A DNA stretch of 64,000 bases from Coriobacteriaceae bacterium (lineage in GTDB: Bacteria; Actinomycetota; Coriobacteriia; Coriobacteriales; Coriobacteriaceae), in NCBI GenBank assembly GCA_902399975.1, contig CABOHA010000001.1:831397-895396 (forward strand), in the 5' to 3' direction. A program made the position numbers and the translations under genes. The notes beneath the pieces are model-generated. The model had not been told where the DNA came from. It ran no database searches and saw only the letters and a list, made by a program, of their open reading frames with translations. Below are positions 52,795-61,891 of the stretch, piece after piece; the stretch's first letter is position 1, and every line of letters begins with the position of its first letter.

Positions 52795-54009
52795 TTATAA
52801 ATTTTGAAGCAAGTCCAAAATTGTATCTGCGAGCTGGGGTTTTGTTAGAACGGGAAGTTCTTTCGTACCTGTTGTGCTCACAATCCAGGCCTTGTTAGTG
52901 TCGGTTCCAAAGCCTGAATCGGCGCGCGAGACATCGTTGGCGATAATTACATCGCAACCCTTGCGGGGAAGTTTGCGCTGCGCGTACTCCACGACGTTAT
53001 CGGTCTCTGCCGCAAATCCGATCACGCATCGCTCTCCCTTTTGGCACGAAAGCTCGGCCAAAATATCAACCGTCTCGACTAGTTCGATGCGATCCAGGCG
53101 CTCGTTGGCCTTTTTGAGCTTGTGGTTGGCAGGGGCCGCGGGGGTGTAGTCGGCGACGGCCGCAGCGCAAATGGCAGCGTCGGCCGTCTGGAAGGCGTTT
53201 AACGCCGCCTGCAGCATCTCTGCGGCGGTCTGCACGCGCACGCACTTTACGCCGCGAGGAATATCGAGCGATGTCGGTCCCAGCACGAGCGTGACGGCGG
53301 CACCGCGACGTGCGGCCTCCCCCGCCAGGGCGATACCCATCTTGCCCGAAGAACGGTTGCCAATGAAGCGCACCGGGTCGATCGGCTCGTGCGTGGGGCC
53401 GGCGGTGATGACGATGCGCTTGCCCGTCAGGTCTTGCGGCACGGGGTTGAGCACCTCACAGACAGCCTCGACGACGTCCTCGGGCTCGCTCATGCGTCCC
53501 GTGTCCACGTCGCCGCAGGCAAGGTAACCGCTACCCGGACCCACAACATTGACACCGCGCTCGCGCAGCGTGGCCATGTTGGCCTGCGTGGCCGGTGCCT
53601 TCCACATGCCATTGTTCATGGCCGGTGCGATCACGATGGGGCGCGGCGTGGCAAGCAGCGTGGTGGAGATGAGGTCGTCGGCGATGCCGTTGGCCATCTT
53701 AGCGATGATGTTGGCCGTCGCGGGCGCCACGACCACCACGTCGGGCTCCTGCGCCAGCGAGATATGGTGGATGGGGTCGGAGGGGTCGTCGAATAGGCCC
53801 ACGGCAACGGGCTCATTGGTGAGTGCGCGGAAGGTGAGCGGCCCCACGAACTCCGTGGCGTGCTCGCTCATGACGACCTTGACGTGCGCGCCGCGCTTTT
53901 GCAGCAGGCGCACGATATTGCACGACTTATAGGCGGCGATCCCGCCGGTAATGCCCAGCAGGATCGTTTTTCCCTCAAGTTGCATTGAATTGTTGGATGC
54001 CGCCGTCAT
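52795..54009 (-). CDS. coaBC: Bifunctional phosphopantothenoylcysteine decarboxylase / phosphopantothenate-cysteine ligase
   Basis: This 404-residue enzyme carries out two steps of coenzyme A synthesis. The N-terminal flavin domain has ILLGITGGIAAYKSCNIVRL, active-site His in DPIHHISL, and MNNGMW. The C-terminal ligase domain has ITAGPTHEPIDPVRFIGN, NRSSGKMG, KLKK and NDVSRADSGFGTDTN. It is the last gene of the long minus-strand run, starting 2 nt after the zinc-ribbon gene stop. Confidence 0.96.
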   Translation of the reverse strand: MTAASNNSMQLEGKTILLGITGGIAAYKSCNIVRLLQKRGAHVKVVMSEHATEFVGPLTFRALTNEPVAVGLFDDPSDPIHHISLAQEPDVVVVAPATANIIAKMANGIADDLISTTLLATPRPIVIAPAMNNGMWKAPATQANMATLRERGVNVVGPGSGYLACGDVDTGRMSEPEDVVEAVCEVLNPVPQDLTGKRIVITAGPTHEPIDPVRFIGNRSSGKMGIALAGEAARRGAAVTLVLGPTSLDIPRGVKCVRVQTAAEMLQAALNAFQTADAAICAAAVADYTPAAPANHKLKKANERLDRIELVETVDILAELSCQKGERCVIGFAAETDNVVEYAQRKLPRKGCDVIIANDVSRADSGFGTDTNKAWIVSTTGTKELPVLTKPQLADTILDLLQNL

Positions 54010-54011
54010 CG

Positions 54012-54731
54012 CTAGGCTTCCTTGCTCGGGAGCACCAGGATGCGGTGGCAGTACGGACAGTGCGTAATCTCGCTACCGTCGTGGTTGAGGTCGCTCATGG
54101 ACGATGCCTGCAGCGCGGTGTGGCAGACCGTGGGGATGTTGCCCTGGATGGTCTCGACGGCCAAGCCGCGGAACTGCTTGAGCAGACGCTCGTAGTCGGT
54201 GAGCACGTCGGCCGGCAGCGTGGCGGCAAGAGCGGTGCGCTCCTTAGTGGCGGCTTCGATCTGAGCCTGCAGGTCGGCAGCCTTGGCGCGGGCGGCCTTG
54301 GTATCGGCCTTCACGCCCTCCTCGAACTTGGCGATGATGGCCTGCGCGCGGGTCTCGCGGTCGAGCGCCTCTTTGTGGGCGACAACGACATCCTTGCGGG
54401 TGTGCTCAATCTTGTCCAGACGTTTGGCCAGGGTGGCGAGTTCATTCTCCAGGTCCTGAACCTCGCGGTAGTCGGAGCCGTCGACGTGGCGCTTCTTGGC
54501 AGCATCGATGGCGTTGTTGGTCTGAATCTCGGTGGTGTTGAGATCGTCGAGCTCAATATCCAGATCCTTGCGCTGGGCGTAGAGCTTGGTCATCTCGGAC
54601 TTGAGCTTCACATAGGTCTTGCGCTTGGAAGCGAGCTCCTTAAGCTCCGGCATATTGGCAAGTTCGCTCTTGTTGCGGGCGAGCTCCAAATCGATCTGTT
54701 GCAGCTTGAGTAGCGTAGCGCCGGCGCTCAT
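54012..54731 (-). CDS. Coiled-coil protein with C4-type zinc ribbon (DUF164/CT398-like)
   Basis: This 239-residue protein is mostly a long charged coiled coil (about residues 5-180) with a C-terminal zinc-ribbon-like region. Only three of the four expected Cys are present: the first knuckle reads PTVCHTALQ instead of CxxC, the second is CPYCHRIL. The start at 54731 has GGAGAGAACTT upstream and overlaps the nif3 stop. It is usually found next to nif3; the function is unknown, with proposed roles in scaffolding or nucleic acid binding. Confidence 0.85.
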   Translation of the reverse strand: MSAGATLLKLQQIDLELARNKSELANMPELKELASKRKTYVKLKSEMTKLYAQRKDLDIELDDLNTTEIQTNNAIDAAKKRHVDGSDYREVQDLENELATLAKRLDKIEHTRKDVVVAHKEALDRETRAQAIIAKFEEGVKADTKAARAKAADLQAQIEAATKERTALAATLPADVLTDYERLLKQFRGLAVETIQGNIPTVCHTALQASSMSDLNHDGSEITHCPYCHRILVLPSKEA

Positions 54732-55537
54732 AAGTTCTCTCCTTTTGTCACAGTCCACCATTGGCAAGGGTTCAGTATTTTAATCGCATGACGGGGGTCG
54801 ACCCCGGCGTCAACTGCAGAGTTCATCAATATATCAACGAACGGCTCCTCAGAGCGGTCGTGACCGAGCAAGATCACCGGCAGCCCGCGCAAGGCAAGGT
54901 CTTGCGCCACGTGGTAGCCCGCCTCGCCCGTCACGACAACATCTGCGCCCGCGGCGATAGCGGGCTCTCCAAAGTCGCCCAGGGAGCCGCCCAAAATGGC
55001 GACGGTGCGGCACGGGTGATCGGCTTCGCCCCACACGCGCGGGTCGCTGCCGAAGGCCGTGGCAGCACGGGTGGCAAGATCGCGCAGCGTGCACGGGTCG
55101 TTGAGCGTTGCAAGCGCACCCAGGCCGGTGGTCTCGGGGTCGTCCACGTGCTCCAGCGAGCTCATGGGCTCAGCGCCCAACAACTCACTCAGGCGAACGC
55201 GCGCTTCGTGCGATCGGTCCAGGTTGGTGTGAAGCGAGATGATGCTCACGCCGCAACGAGCTGCCTCGTACAACGCAGCGCTGCATTGGGGACGCGATAC
55301 ATCCGCCGGGCAAAACGCCTCGGGAGCCTTGATATAGATGGGATGATGCGTCAGCAGCACGTTGGCGCCGGCCTCGAGAGCGCGGTGCACGTTATCCTCG
55401 GTCGCGTCGAGTGCGCAGGCAACACTGGTGATCTCGGCAGCGGGATCTCCCACAGATAGCCCTACATGATCCCAGCCCTCGGCGTCCGCTTTGGGGTAGC
55501 GCGCCAGCAGCGCACGTTCAAGCTCGGATAGGATCAT
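54728..55537 (-). CDS. Nif3-like dinuclear metal centre protein
   Basis: This 269-residue protein has the family start ERALLARYPKADAEGWDHVGLSVGDP, the metal-binding LLTHHPIYIK, SLHTNLD, and VVTGEAGYHVAQDLALRG. It is related to GTP cyclohydrolase I type 2/YqfO proteins; the biological role is uncertain. It overlaps the nifS-like gene by 4 nt and the zinc-ribbon gene by 4 nt. Confidence 0.92.
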   Translation of the reverse strand: MILSELERALLARYPKADAEGWDHVGLSVGDPAAEITSVACALDATEDNVHRALEAGANVLLTHHPIYIKAPEAFCPADVSRPQCSAALYEAARCGVSIISLHTNLDRSHEARVRLSELLGAEPMSSLEHVDDPETTGLGALATLNDPCTLRDLATRAATAFGSDPRVWGEADHPCRTVAILGGSLGDFGEPAIAAGADVVVTGEAGYHVAQDLALRGLPVILLGHDRSEEPFVDILMNSAVDAGVDPRHAIKILNPCQWWTVTKGENL

Positions 55538-56712
55538 GCGGCACCTACGATCGAGAGCAGCGTCTGGGCGAACTCATCCAGGTCGACAGGATTCACGCGG
55601 TCATCAAACGAGATGCGCAGTGCGCCCAGCGCCTGCTCGCGACCAATGCCCATGGCGCTGAGCACGTGGCTCGGGTCCATGTTGCCGCTCGAGCAAGCTG
55701 ATCCGGCCGAAACCTCAAAGCCGGCGGCGTCGAGCTTAATGATGAGCTCCTCGGAGTCCATGCCGTCGACGTAGATTGAAACCATACCCGGCAGACGATC
55801 GGCCTGCGCGTAGTCGCCCATCGTGGCGTGAATGCGCGGGTGGGCCGTAAGCGTGGCGTAGAGCTTGTCGGATAAGGCCTGCAGCGTTGAGCGCTCCTGG
55901 GCAACATTCGGCAACAGCGCGGAAGCGGCAGCGGCAAAAGCCAGCTGCGCGCGCAGGTCCTGCGTGCCGGCGCGACGACCGGCTTCCTGCCCGCCGCCAA
56001 AGATGCGGGGGCGCAACGGCGTGCGGGTCTTAACGTAGAGCGCGCCGGATGCCACGGGGCCGCCAATCTTGTGCGCGGCAACGGTCATGGCGTCAACGCC
56101 CAACTCGTGCACATCGAGCGGAATATGCAGATACCCCTGGATGGCATCGGTGTGGAACAGGGCACCCGTGGCGTGCGCGGCGGCGGCAAGCTCGCGGATG
56201 GGTTGCACCACACCGGTCTCGTTGTTGGCGACCATAATGCTCACGAGCGCTACGTCGTCGCCCAACAAGTCGCTCAGCGCAGCGGGCTCTATGTAGCCCG
56301 CGCGGCAGGGCTGCACCAGGTCGACGGTAAAGCCGGCAGCACGCAGCAGCGGCAGATTGTCCAGAATCGAATCGTGCTCGATGGCCGAAACGATGACACG
56401 ATCGCGCTTGCGGTCGCGCTGCCGAGCGCCCTCGGCAAGACCGAGGAGCGCCAGCTGGTTGGCCTCGGTGCCGCCGTTGGTCAGTACAATCTCGGACGGG
56501 CGGACGCGTGCGCCAAAGCTGCGGGCGATCTCGCGACGTGCGGCCTCCAGACGCGCAGCGGCCTTGCGGCCGAGCGAATGCAGCGAGTTGGGGTTGACGC
56601 CGGCAAGCTCGTTGTCGTCGTACTCGCGCTGCGCAAGGAGCGCCTCGGCGCGCATGGGCGTCGAGGCGGCATAGTCAAGATTCACGGGTATGCGGTTTTG
56701 ACCTGCGGTCAT
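55534..56712 (-). CDS. Cysteine desulfurase (NifS/IscS family)
   Basis: This 392-residue PLP enzyme releases sulfur from cysteine for Fe-S clusters or tRNA thiolation. NLDYAASTPMR near the start, LTNGGTEANQLAL, the PLP lysine in VAAHKIGGPVASGALYV, and the active-site Cys in SAGSACSSGNM are all present. No iscU or mnmA is adjacent. The start at 56712 lies 6 nt after the rpe stop in the minus direction. Confidence 0.93.
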   Translation of the reverse strand: MTAGQNRIPVNLDYAASTPMRAEALLAQREYDDNELAGVNPNSLHSLGRKAAARLEAARREIARSFGARVRPSEIVLTNGGTEANQLALLGLAEGARQRDRKRDRVIVSAIEHDSILDNLPLLRAAGFTVDLVQPCRAGYIEPAALSDLLGDDVALVSIMVANNETGVVQPIRELAAAAHATGALFHTDAIQGYLHIPLDVHELGVDAMTVAAHKIGGPVASGALYVKTRTPLRPRIFGGGQEAGRRAGTQDLRAQLAFAAAASALLPNVAQERSTLQALSDKLYATLTAHPRIHATMGDYAQADRLPGMVSIYVDGMDSEELIIKLDAAGFEVSAGSACSSGNMDPSHVLSAMGIGREQALGALRISFDDRVNPVDLDEFAQTLLSIVGAA

Positions 56713-56718
56713 AAGGGT

Positions 56719-57390
56719 TTATGCCTCCTGTGCGGCCTCGTTGCCCAGCTTCTGCAGCAGCGCAACCTCGGCGGCGGGATCTTCGGACTTAAATACGGCG
56801 GAGCCGGCTACGAGCACGTTGGCACCGGCCTTGACGACCTCGGCGATGTTCTTGGAAGAGATACCGCCGTCGACCTCGATCAGGGGCGACACGCCGTGGC
56901 GCTCGCACATGGCCTTGAGCTCGTGCAGTTTGGTAATGGTACCGGGAATAAAGCTCTGGCCGCCAAAGCCGGGGTTCACGCTCATGAGCAGCACCATGTC
57001 GACGACGTCGATGATGCTCTCGAGCACGCAGACGGGCGTTGCGGGGTTGAGCACCACGCCGGCCTTGACGCCGCGCTGTTGCAGGTGCGTGAGCGTGCGG
57101 TGCAGGTGCGTAGAGGCCTCGTAGTGGACGGTGATCATATCGGCACCGGCGTCGGCATACCAATCGACGGTCTCGTCGGGGTTCGACACCATGAGGTGCG
57201 CATCGACCGGCACGTTGGTGGAGCGCTTGACGGCCTTGAGGATGTCAACGCCAAAGGTGAGGTTACCGGTAAAGTGACCGTCCATAACGTCAAAGTGCAC
57301 GTAGTCGGCGCCGGCGATCTTGTCGAGTTCGCCCTTGAGGTTGGCCATATCGGCCGAGAGGACGGACGGAGCGATTTTGATGGAACCCAT
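56719..57390 (-). CDS. rpe: Ribulose-phosphate 3-epimerase
   Basis: This 223-residue TIM-barrel enzyme interconverts ribulose 5-phosphate and xylulose 5-phosphate. IAPSVLSADMANL, VHFDVMDGHFTGNLTFG, DAHLMVSNPD, VNPGFGGQSFIPG and IEVDGGIS carry the metal and catalytic residues. GAAAGGCT precedes the start. It lies between gpsA and the cysteine desulfurase. Confidence 0.96.
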   Translation of the reverse strand: MGSIKIAPSVLSADMANLKGELDKIAGADYVHFDVMDGHFTGNLTFGVDILKAVKRSTNVPVDAHLMVSNPDETVDWYADAGADMITVHYEASTHLHRTLTHLQQRGVKAGVVLNPATPVCVLESIIDVVDMVLLMSVNPGFGGQSFIPGTITKLHELKAMCERHGVSPLIEVDGGISSKNIAEVVKAGANVLVAGSAVFKSEDPAAEVALLQKLGNEAAQEA

Positions 57391-57408
57391 GGTAGTAGCC
57401 TTTCTGCG

Positions 57409-58416
57409 CTAGTCGGTGAGTCCGTAGAACTCTTGCGATGGGACGCGGTCGGTGAGAATTTCGAGCGCCCTATCCAAAGTAACACCGTTGTAGAGCGTTT
57501 GCTCCACGGCAAAGGTGAGCGGAATGTCTACGCCCAGTGAACGGGCGAGCTCGCTGACGCTACGGGCCGCAACGGCACCCTCGACCACCATATGCGTGCG
57601 TGCCTGGTACTCTTCGAGCGACACGCCATGAGCGAACTCGTAGCCAAAGGTACGGTTGCGCGAATGCTCCGAGGTACAGGTGGCGATGAGGTCGCCCATG
57701 CCGGCGAGTCCCATGCAGGTTATGGCCTGTCCGCCGCGTGCGTGCACCAGTCGACTGATCTCGGCCAGGCCGCGCGTCATGATAAGGGCGAGCGTGTTGT
57801 CGCCCGCGCCAGTGCCGGCGGAGATGCCGCACACGATGGCGATGACGTTTTTCATGGCGCCGCAGACCTCGACACCGGTCATGTCCTGCGACAGGTAGAT
57901 GCGGAATGCCGTGGACAGGAGCAGGTCCTTAAAGGTCTCCCCTATCTGCGGATCTTCGCTGGCAATGACGGCGGCAGAAAGTCCGCCACGGCAGATTTCC
58001 TCAGCATGGTTGGGGCCCGAGAGGGCAGCCACGCGCCGCTCGTTGCCGATTTCGCTGGCAATGACCTCGCTCATAAGCAGGCCGGACTCTGGCTCAATGC
58101 CCTTGGTGAGGCACAGCACCGGGGTGTCGGCGGCAATAAACGGCGCCGCCTGGTGACATACACTTCGCAGATGCGTCGAAGGCACGGCGAAGATGATGGC
58201 CTCGACACCGTCGAGCGCCTGCGCCAGCTCCGTCGTGGCGACAACGTTGTCGGGCAGCTTGTAGCCCACCAGATACCGGGGGTTGCAGTGCTCGCCGTTG
58301 ATGCCGGCGGCCGTCTGCTCGCTATGGGCCCACATGGTCACGCGCTCGGCTCGCGCAGCGGCAAGGCCGGCGACGGCGGTTCCCCAGGAGCCGGAGCCAA
58401 TCAGCGCAACATTCAT
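57409..58416 (-). CDS. gpsA: Glycerol-3-phosphate dehydrogenase [NAD(P)+]
   Basis: This 335-residue enzyme makes sn-glycerol 3-phosphate for phospholipids. The NAD motif is ALIGSGSWGTAVAGLAA, then CLTKGIEPES, SGPNHAEEI and the catalytic Lys in CGAMKNVIAIVCGI. It works with PlsY, 9 nt upstream in the operon, and PlsC further upstream. Confidence 0.96.
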   Translation of the reverse strand: MNVALIGSGSWGTAVAGLAAARAERVTMWAHSEQTAAGINGEHCNPRYLVGYKLPDNVVATTELAQALDGVEAIIFAVPSTHLRSVCHQAAPFIAADTPVLCLTKGIEPESGLLMSEVIASEIGNERRVAALSGPNHAEEICRGGLSAAVIASEDPQIGETFKDLLLSTAFRIYLSQDMTGVEVCGAMKNVIAIVCGISAGTGAGDNTLALIMTRGLAEISRLVHARGGQAITCMGLAGMGDLIATCTSEHSRNRTFGYEFAHGVSLEEYQARTHMVVEGAVAARSVSELARSLGVDIPLTFAVEQTLYNGVTLDRALEILTDRVPSQEFYGLTD

Positions 58417-58425
58417 GACTCTCTC

Positions 58426-59109
58426 CTACTTATCGTCGGGCTCGGTGACGCGCTTGGTAAACGAGAGCTTGGACTCCTTACCGGCCATGAGCTTTTGGAT
58501 ATTCGAGCGATGGGCCCACACCACGGTGATGCCGATCATCGCCATGCAAAACTTGAGACCCAGGCTGCTGTACGGAAAGACCGCGCAGGCAGCGATAGGA
58601 AGACCGATGGCGGCGGCAAGCGAGCCCACCGACACGTACTTGGTGATGGCGACGGCCACGATAAACATGCCCAGCAGCGACAGACCAATGGGCCAGTACC
58701 AGGCAAGAATCACGCCCAAGCCTACGGCGATACCCTTGCCGCCATGGAAGTTGAGGTAGGGAGAAAAGATGTGTCCCCACACGGCTGCCAGGCAAATGAC
58801 ACCGAGCATCCAGTCGCCGGGGGCTCCAGGCGCCATGATGTTCGGCGGAAAACCATAGCCCAGATCGGCGATGAGCGGACGGGCGATAAGGACGCAGATG
58901 GCGCCCTTAAGGCAGTCGAGCAGCAGCGTGAGCGCGGCCACCTTGGGGCCGGCCACGCGCAGCGCGTTGGTGGTGCCGATGTTGCCGGAACCCGCCTTGC
59001 GAATGTCCGTGTGGTTGAACACGCGGCCCAGGATCAGGCCAAACGGAATCGCCCCGATAAAGAACGAGACCACGGCGCAGATGGCGGTCAGCAGAATCGG
59101 ATTATGCAT
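58426..59109 (-). CDS. plsY: Acyl-phosphate:glycerol-3-phosphate acyltransferase PlsY
   Basis: This 227-residue membrane enzyme performs the first acylation in phospholipid synthesis. Motifs are RKAGSGNIGTTNALR, FHGGKGIAVGLG and AHRSNIQKLM. Five or more hydrophobic segments are visible. The start at 59109 overlaps der by 8 nt; the open frame upstream lies in der and is rejected. Confidence 0.95.
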   Translation of the reverse strand: MHNPILLTAICAVVSFFIGAIPFGLILGRVFNHTDIRKAGSGNIGTTNALRVAGPKVAALTLLLDCLKGAICVLIARPLIADLGYGFPPNIMAPGAPGDWMLGVICLAAVWGHIFSPYLNFHGGKGIAVGLGVILAWYWPIGLSLLGMFIVAVAITKYVSVGSLAAAIGLPIAACAVFPYSSLGLKFCMAMIGITVVWAHRSNIQKLMAGKESKLSFTKRVTEPDDK

Positions 59110-60436
59110 CCTTTTGTTCCTTCTTCCTAAAGAAGAGTCGAATGGGCGTGCCGGCAAAATCGAAAGTCGAGCGCATGCGGTTCTCCACGTAGCGCTGGTA
59201 GGTGTCGTTGACCAGGTCGCTGTGGTTGACGAAGAACGTGAACGTCGGCGGGTTGATGCCCGTCTGAGTCACGTAGTGCATGCGCAGGCGGCGCTTGCCG
59301 TCCACCACGGTGTGGCCGAACTCGCGCAGGTCGGTGAGGAAGGTGTTGAGGCGCGAGGTGGTGATCTTTTGCGAGCGCGTCTTCTCGGCGGCGTCGACCA
59401 TCGCCCAGATCTTCTCGACGCTGCGGCCGGTGAGAGCAGAGATGCGCAGGTACTGGGCCCAGGGAGCCATAACGCCCAGACGGCGGTCGACGGTCTCCAT
59501 GCAGGCCTCGCGCTTGCGGTCGTCGTCGAGCAGGTCCCACTTGTTGAGCAGCACCACGATGGCGCAGCCGCGCTCGATGGCCAAGCCCATGACCTTCTGG
59601 TCCTGCTCGGTGACGCCCACAGAGGCGTCGACGACGAGCAGTGCCACGTCGGCGCGATCGATGGCGCGCAGGCCGCGGACCATCGAGTAGTACTCGATGT
59701 TCTCGTACACGGTGCTCTTCTTGCGAATACCCGCGGTGTCGACCATGCGGTAGTGCTTGCCGTTGCGCTCCACGACGGTGTCGATGGCGTCGCGCGTCGT
59801 GCCGGCAATGTTGGACACGATGGAGCGGTCGGCACCTAGGATGCGGTTGAACAGCGAGGACTTACCGGCGTTGGGGCGGCCGATGATGGCCACGTTCAGC
59901 GCATCGGGGAACTCGTCGGCGACTTCGTCCTCTTCCTCCGGAAGCAGGGCCACGATATCGTCGAGCAGGTCGCCCGTGCCGTGGCCGTGCAGGGCCGAGA
60001 GCGGCGTGGGCTCGCCGATGCCGAGCGAATAGAACTCCCAGATACTGTCGTTCTCGCGATCGGGGTTGTCGAGCTTGTTCACCAGCAGAAAGACCGGCTT
60101 GTCGCAGCGCTTGAGCATGCGGGCGACCGACTCGTCCTCCTCGGTGACACCGGTGCGGCCGTCGACCACAAACAGGATGACGGCGGCTTCCTCGGCGGCG
60201 GCGAGCGCCTGGTCGCGGATGGACGTTGCAAAGACGTCATCGCTCTTGAGCGGCTCGATGCCGCCCGTGTCGACGATGGTGAACTCGCGGCCGTTCCAAT
60301 CGGCCGTGTGATACGAGCGGTCGCGCGTGACGCCGCGGGACTCGTGGACGATGGCGTCCGAGGTCTGGGCCAGGCGGTTAACGAGCGTGGACTTGCCCAC
60401 GTTGGGGCGTCCGACGACGGCGACGATAGGTTTCAT
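59102..60436 (-). CDS. der: Ribosome biogenesis GTPase Der (EngA)
   Basis: This 444-residue protein has two G domains in tandem, GRPNVGKSTL and GRPNAGKSSL, with matching DTGG/DTAGI and NKLD/NKWD motifs, and a C-terminal KH-like domain. It acts in 50S assembly. The start at 60436 gives MKPIVAVVGRPN with GGAGAGCAG upstream; the open frame before it is not conserved. der next to a DUF512 gene and plsY-gpsA is a common Gram-positive arrangement. Confidence 0.97.
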   Translation of the reverse strand: MKPIVAVVGRPNVGKSTLVNRLAQTSDAIVHESRGVTRDRSYHTADWNGREFTIVDTGGIEPLKSDDVFATSIRDQALAAAEEAAVILFVVDGRTGVTEEDESVARMLKRCDKPVFLLVNKLDNPDRENDSIWEFYSLGIGEPTPLSALHGHGTGDLLDDIVALLPEEEDEVADEFPDALNVAIIGRPNAGKSSLFNRILGADRSIVSNIAGTTRDAIDTVVERNGKHYRMVDTAGIRKKSTVYENIEYYSMVRGLRAIDRADVALLVVDASVGVTEQDQKVMGLAIERGCAIVVLLNKWDLLDDDRKREACMETVDRRLGVMAPWAQYLRISALTGRSVEKIWAMVDAAEKTRSQKITTSRLNTFLTDLREFGHTVVDGKRRLRMHYVTQTGINPPTFTFFVNHSDLVNDTYQRYVENRMRSTFDFAGTPIRLFFRKKEQKDA

Positions 60437-60446
60437 CTGCTCTCCT

Positions 60447-61889
60447 TTAATGGGTAGGGTCAGTGGAAATGTTAGAGTCCGCGGACACAATGCCAAGGAT
60501 ATGCTCCAGGGTATCGAGCAACTCATGCGGCATGGTCGACACCACATGAACCTCGGCACCGCGACTGGTAAGGCTTGCGAGTAAATCGTCACGATGATAC
60601 TCGTCAAGCGTCATGCCGTCAGCGTTGAACATGAGCTTAGGCACAAAGAGCATAACCCCCGACAGGTCTTGGGGCAGCTGCTCCAGAATGTCACACGCGA
60701 CGATGAGGCCGGTCACGTCCACGTTGCCGCCAAAGTAGCGGTTCTTGATGGCCGTGACAGTGCCGGCGAGTCCCTGGGGCGACTCCACAAAGCGGGCCAC
60801 CGTGTCGCGTGCGCTGGCACCCGAGAGGCACAGCAGGTGCTGGCTGCGGGCGGCGATGGCCTCGCGGACGCGGGCCAGTCGCTCGGCATCGGTAGCCAGC
60901 ACGTCGTCGGTCTCGTCCAGATACGAGCGGATCATGCCGATGCCGTCGTAGTACTGCGGGTAACCGTCGTAAAAGTCTGCCTCGGGAGGATCGATGCCGG
61001 CGTCCAGATAGAACTCGTCGCTCATCTGGAAGGTGTGGCGGCCAAAGCGCTCATAGGCGCGGTCCTGGTAGGGACGGATCATGGCAATGGTCTCGCGCGC
61101 TAGCTCGGGCTTGTCGCTGTAGGACCAGCTAAAACGGTTCTGATGCTTGGTAAAACCGAGCGGCACAATGCCCAGGCTTGTGATTTGCTCGTGCTCCTCG
61201 CAAAAGCGCAGGGTCTTTTCCAGCTCCTCGCCGTCGTTCATGCCGGGGCACAACACGATCTGCGCGTGAATCTCGATGCCGGCGGCCATGATGGTCTCGA
61301 GTACGTCCATGCCTCGCTGGGCGTTGCGGCCCATCATACGACGGCGGACGTCGGGGCTCACAGCGTGGACCGACACGTTCATGGGACTCATGTTGCGCTG
61401 GATGACGTTTTGCACGTCCTCGTCGGTGAGGTTCGTAAGCGTGACAAAGTTGCCTTGCAAAAAGCTTAGGCGATAGTCGTCGTCGCGAATATAGAGCGTG
61501 GAGCGGCCGCCCTTGGGGAGCATGGTCATAAAGCAGAACACGCAGGCGTTGACGCAGGTACGCATGCCGTCGAAGATGGGGCCATCGAACTCCAAACCCC
61601 AATCCTCGCCGGGAAAGCGGTCGAGCTCGACGGGGGTGACGGTGCCGTCGCGCGGGTCGAAAACCTCGAGCTCGACGGTATCATCGTCGGCCTCCCAGAG
61701 CCACACGATCATGTCGGTAAGCTGCTCACCGTTGACCGTGAGCACGCGCATGCCCGGCTCGATACCCACATCCCACGCGGGCGATTCGGGACGCACGTTC
61801 TTGACGAGCGCGCCCTCACCCGGCTCGGGGTCGCGGCTGCGCCCGTAATCGGCCACCTCGGCGGCGTATGCGGGTACGGTCTGGTCCAT
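60447..61889 (-). CDS. DUF512 protein: PDZ, radical SAM-like and DUF512 domains
   Basis: This 480-residue protein has an N-terminal PDZ-like domain (about residues 25-80, SPAWDVGIEPGMRVLTVNGEQL) and a radical SAM cluster motif CVNACVFCF near 118-126. MLPKGGRSTLYIRDDDYRLS then leads to a C-terminal DUF512 domain with SASARDTVARFVESP-like and ITGLIVACDIL-like segments. The reaction is unknown; it is usually next to der. The start at 61889 is preferred because the open frame upstream is Arg/His-rich noise overlapping ispH. Confidence 0.88.
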   Translation of the reverse strand: MDQTVPAYAAEVADYGRSRDPEPGEGALVKNVRPESPAWDVGIEPGMRVLTVNGEQLTDMIVWLWEADDDTVELEVFDPRDGTVTPVELDRFPGEDWGLEFDGPIFDGMRTCVNACVFCFMTMLPKGGRSTLYIRDDDYRLSFLQGNFVTLTNLTDEDVQNVIQRNMSPMNVSVHAVSPDVRRRMMGRNAQRGMDVLETIMAAGIEIHAQIVLCPGMNDGEELEKTLRFCEEHEQITSLGIVPLGFTKHQNRFSWSYSDKPELARETIAMIRPYQDRAYERFGRHTFQMSDEFYLDAGIDPPEADFYDGYPQYYDGIGMIRSYLDETDDVLATDAERLARVREAIAARSQHLLCLSGASARDTVARFVESPQGLAGTVTAIKNRYFGGNVDVTGLIVACDILEQLPQDLSGVMLFVPKLMFNADGMTLDEYHRDDLLASLTSRGAEVHVVSTMPHELLDTLEHILGIVSADSNISTDPTH

Positions 61890-61891
61890 GG

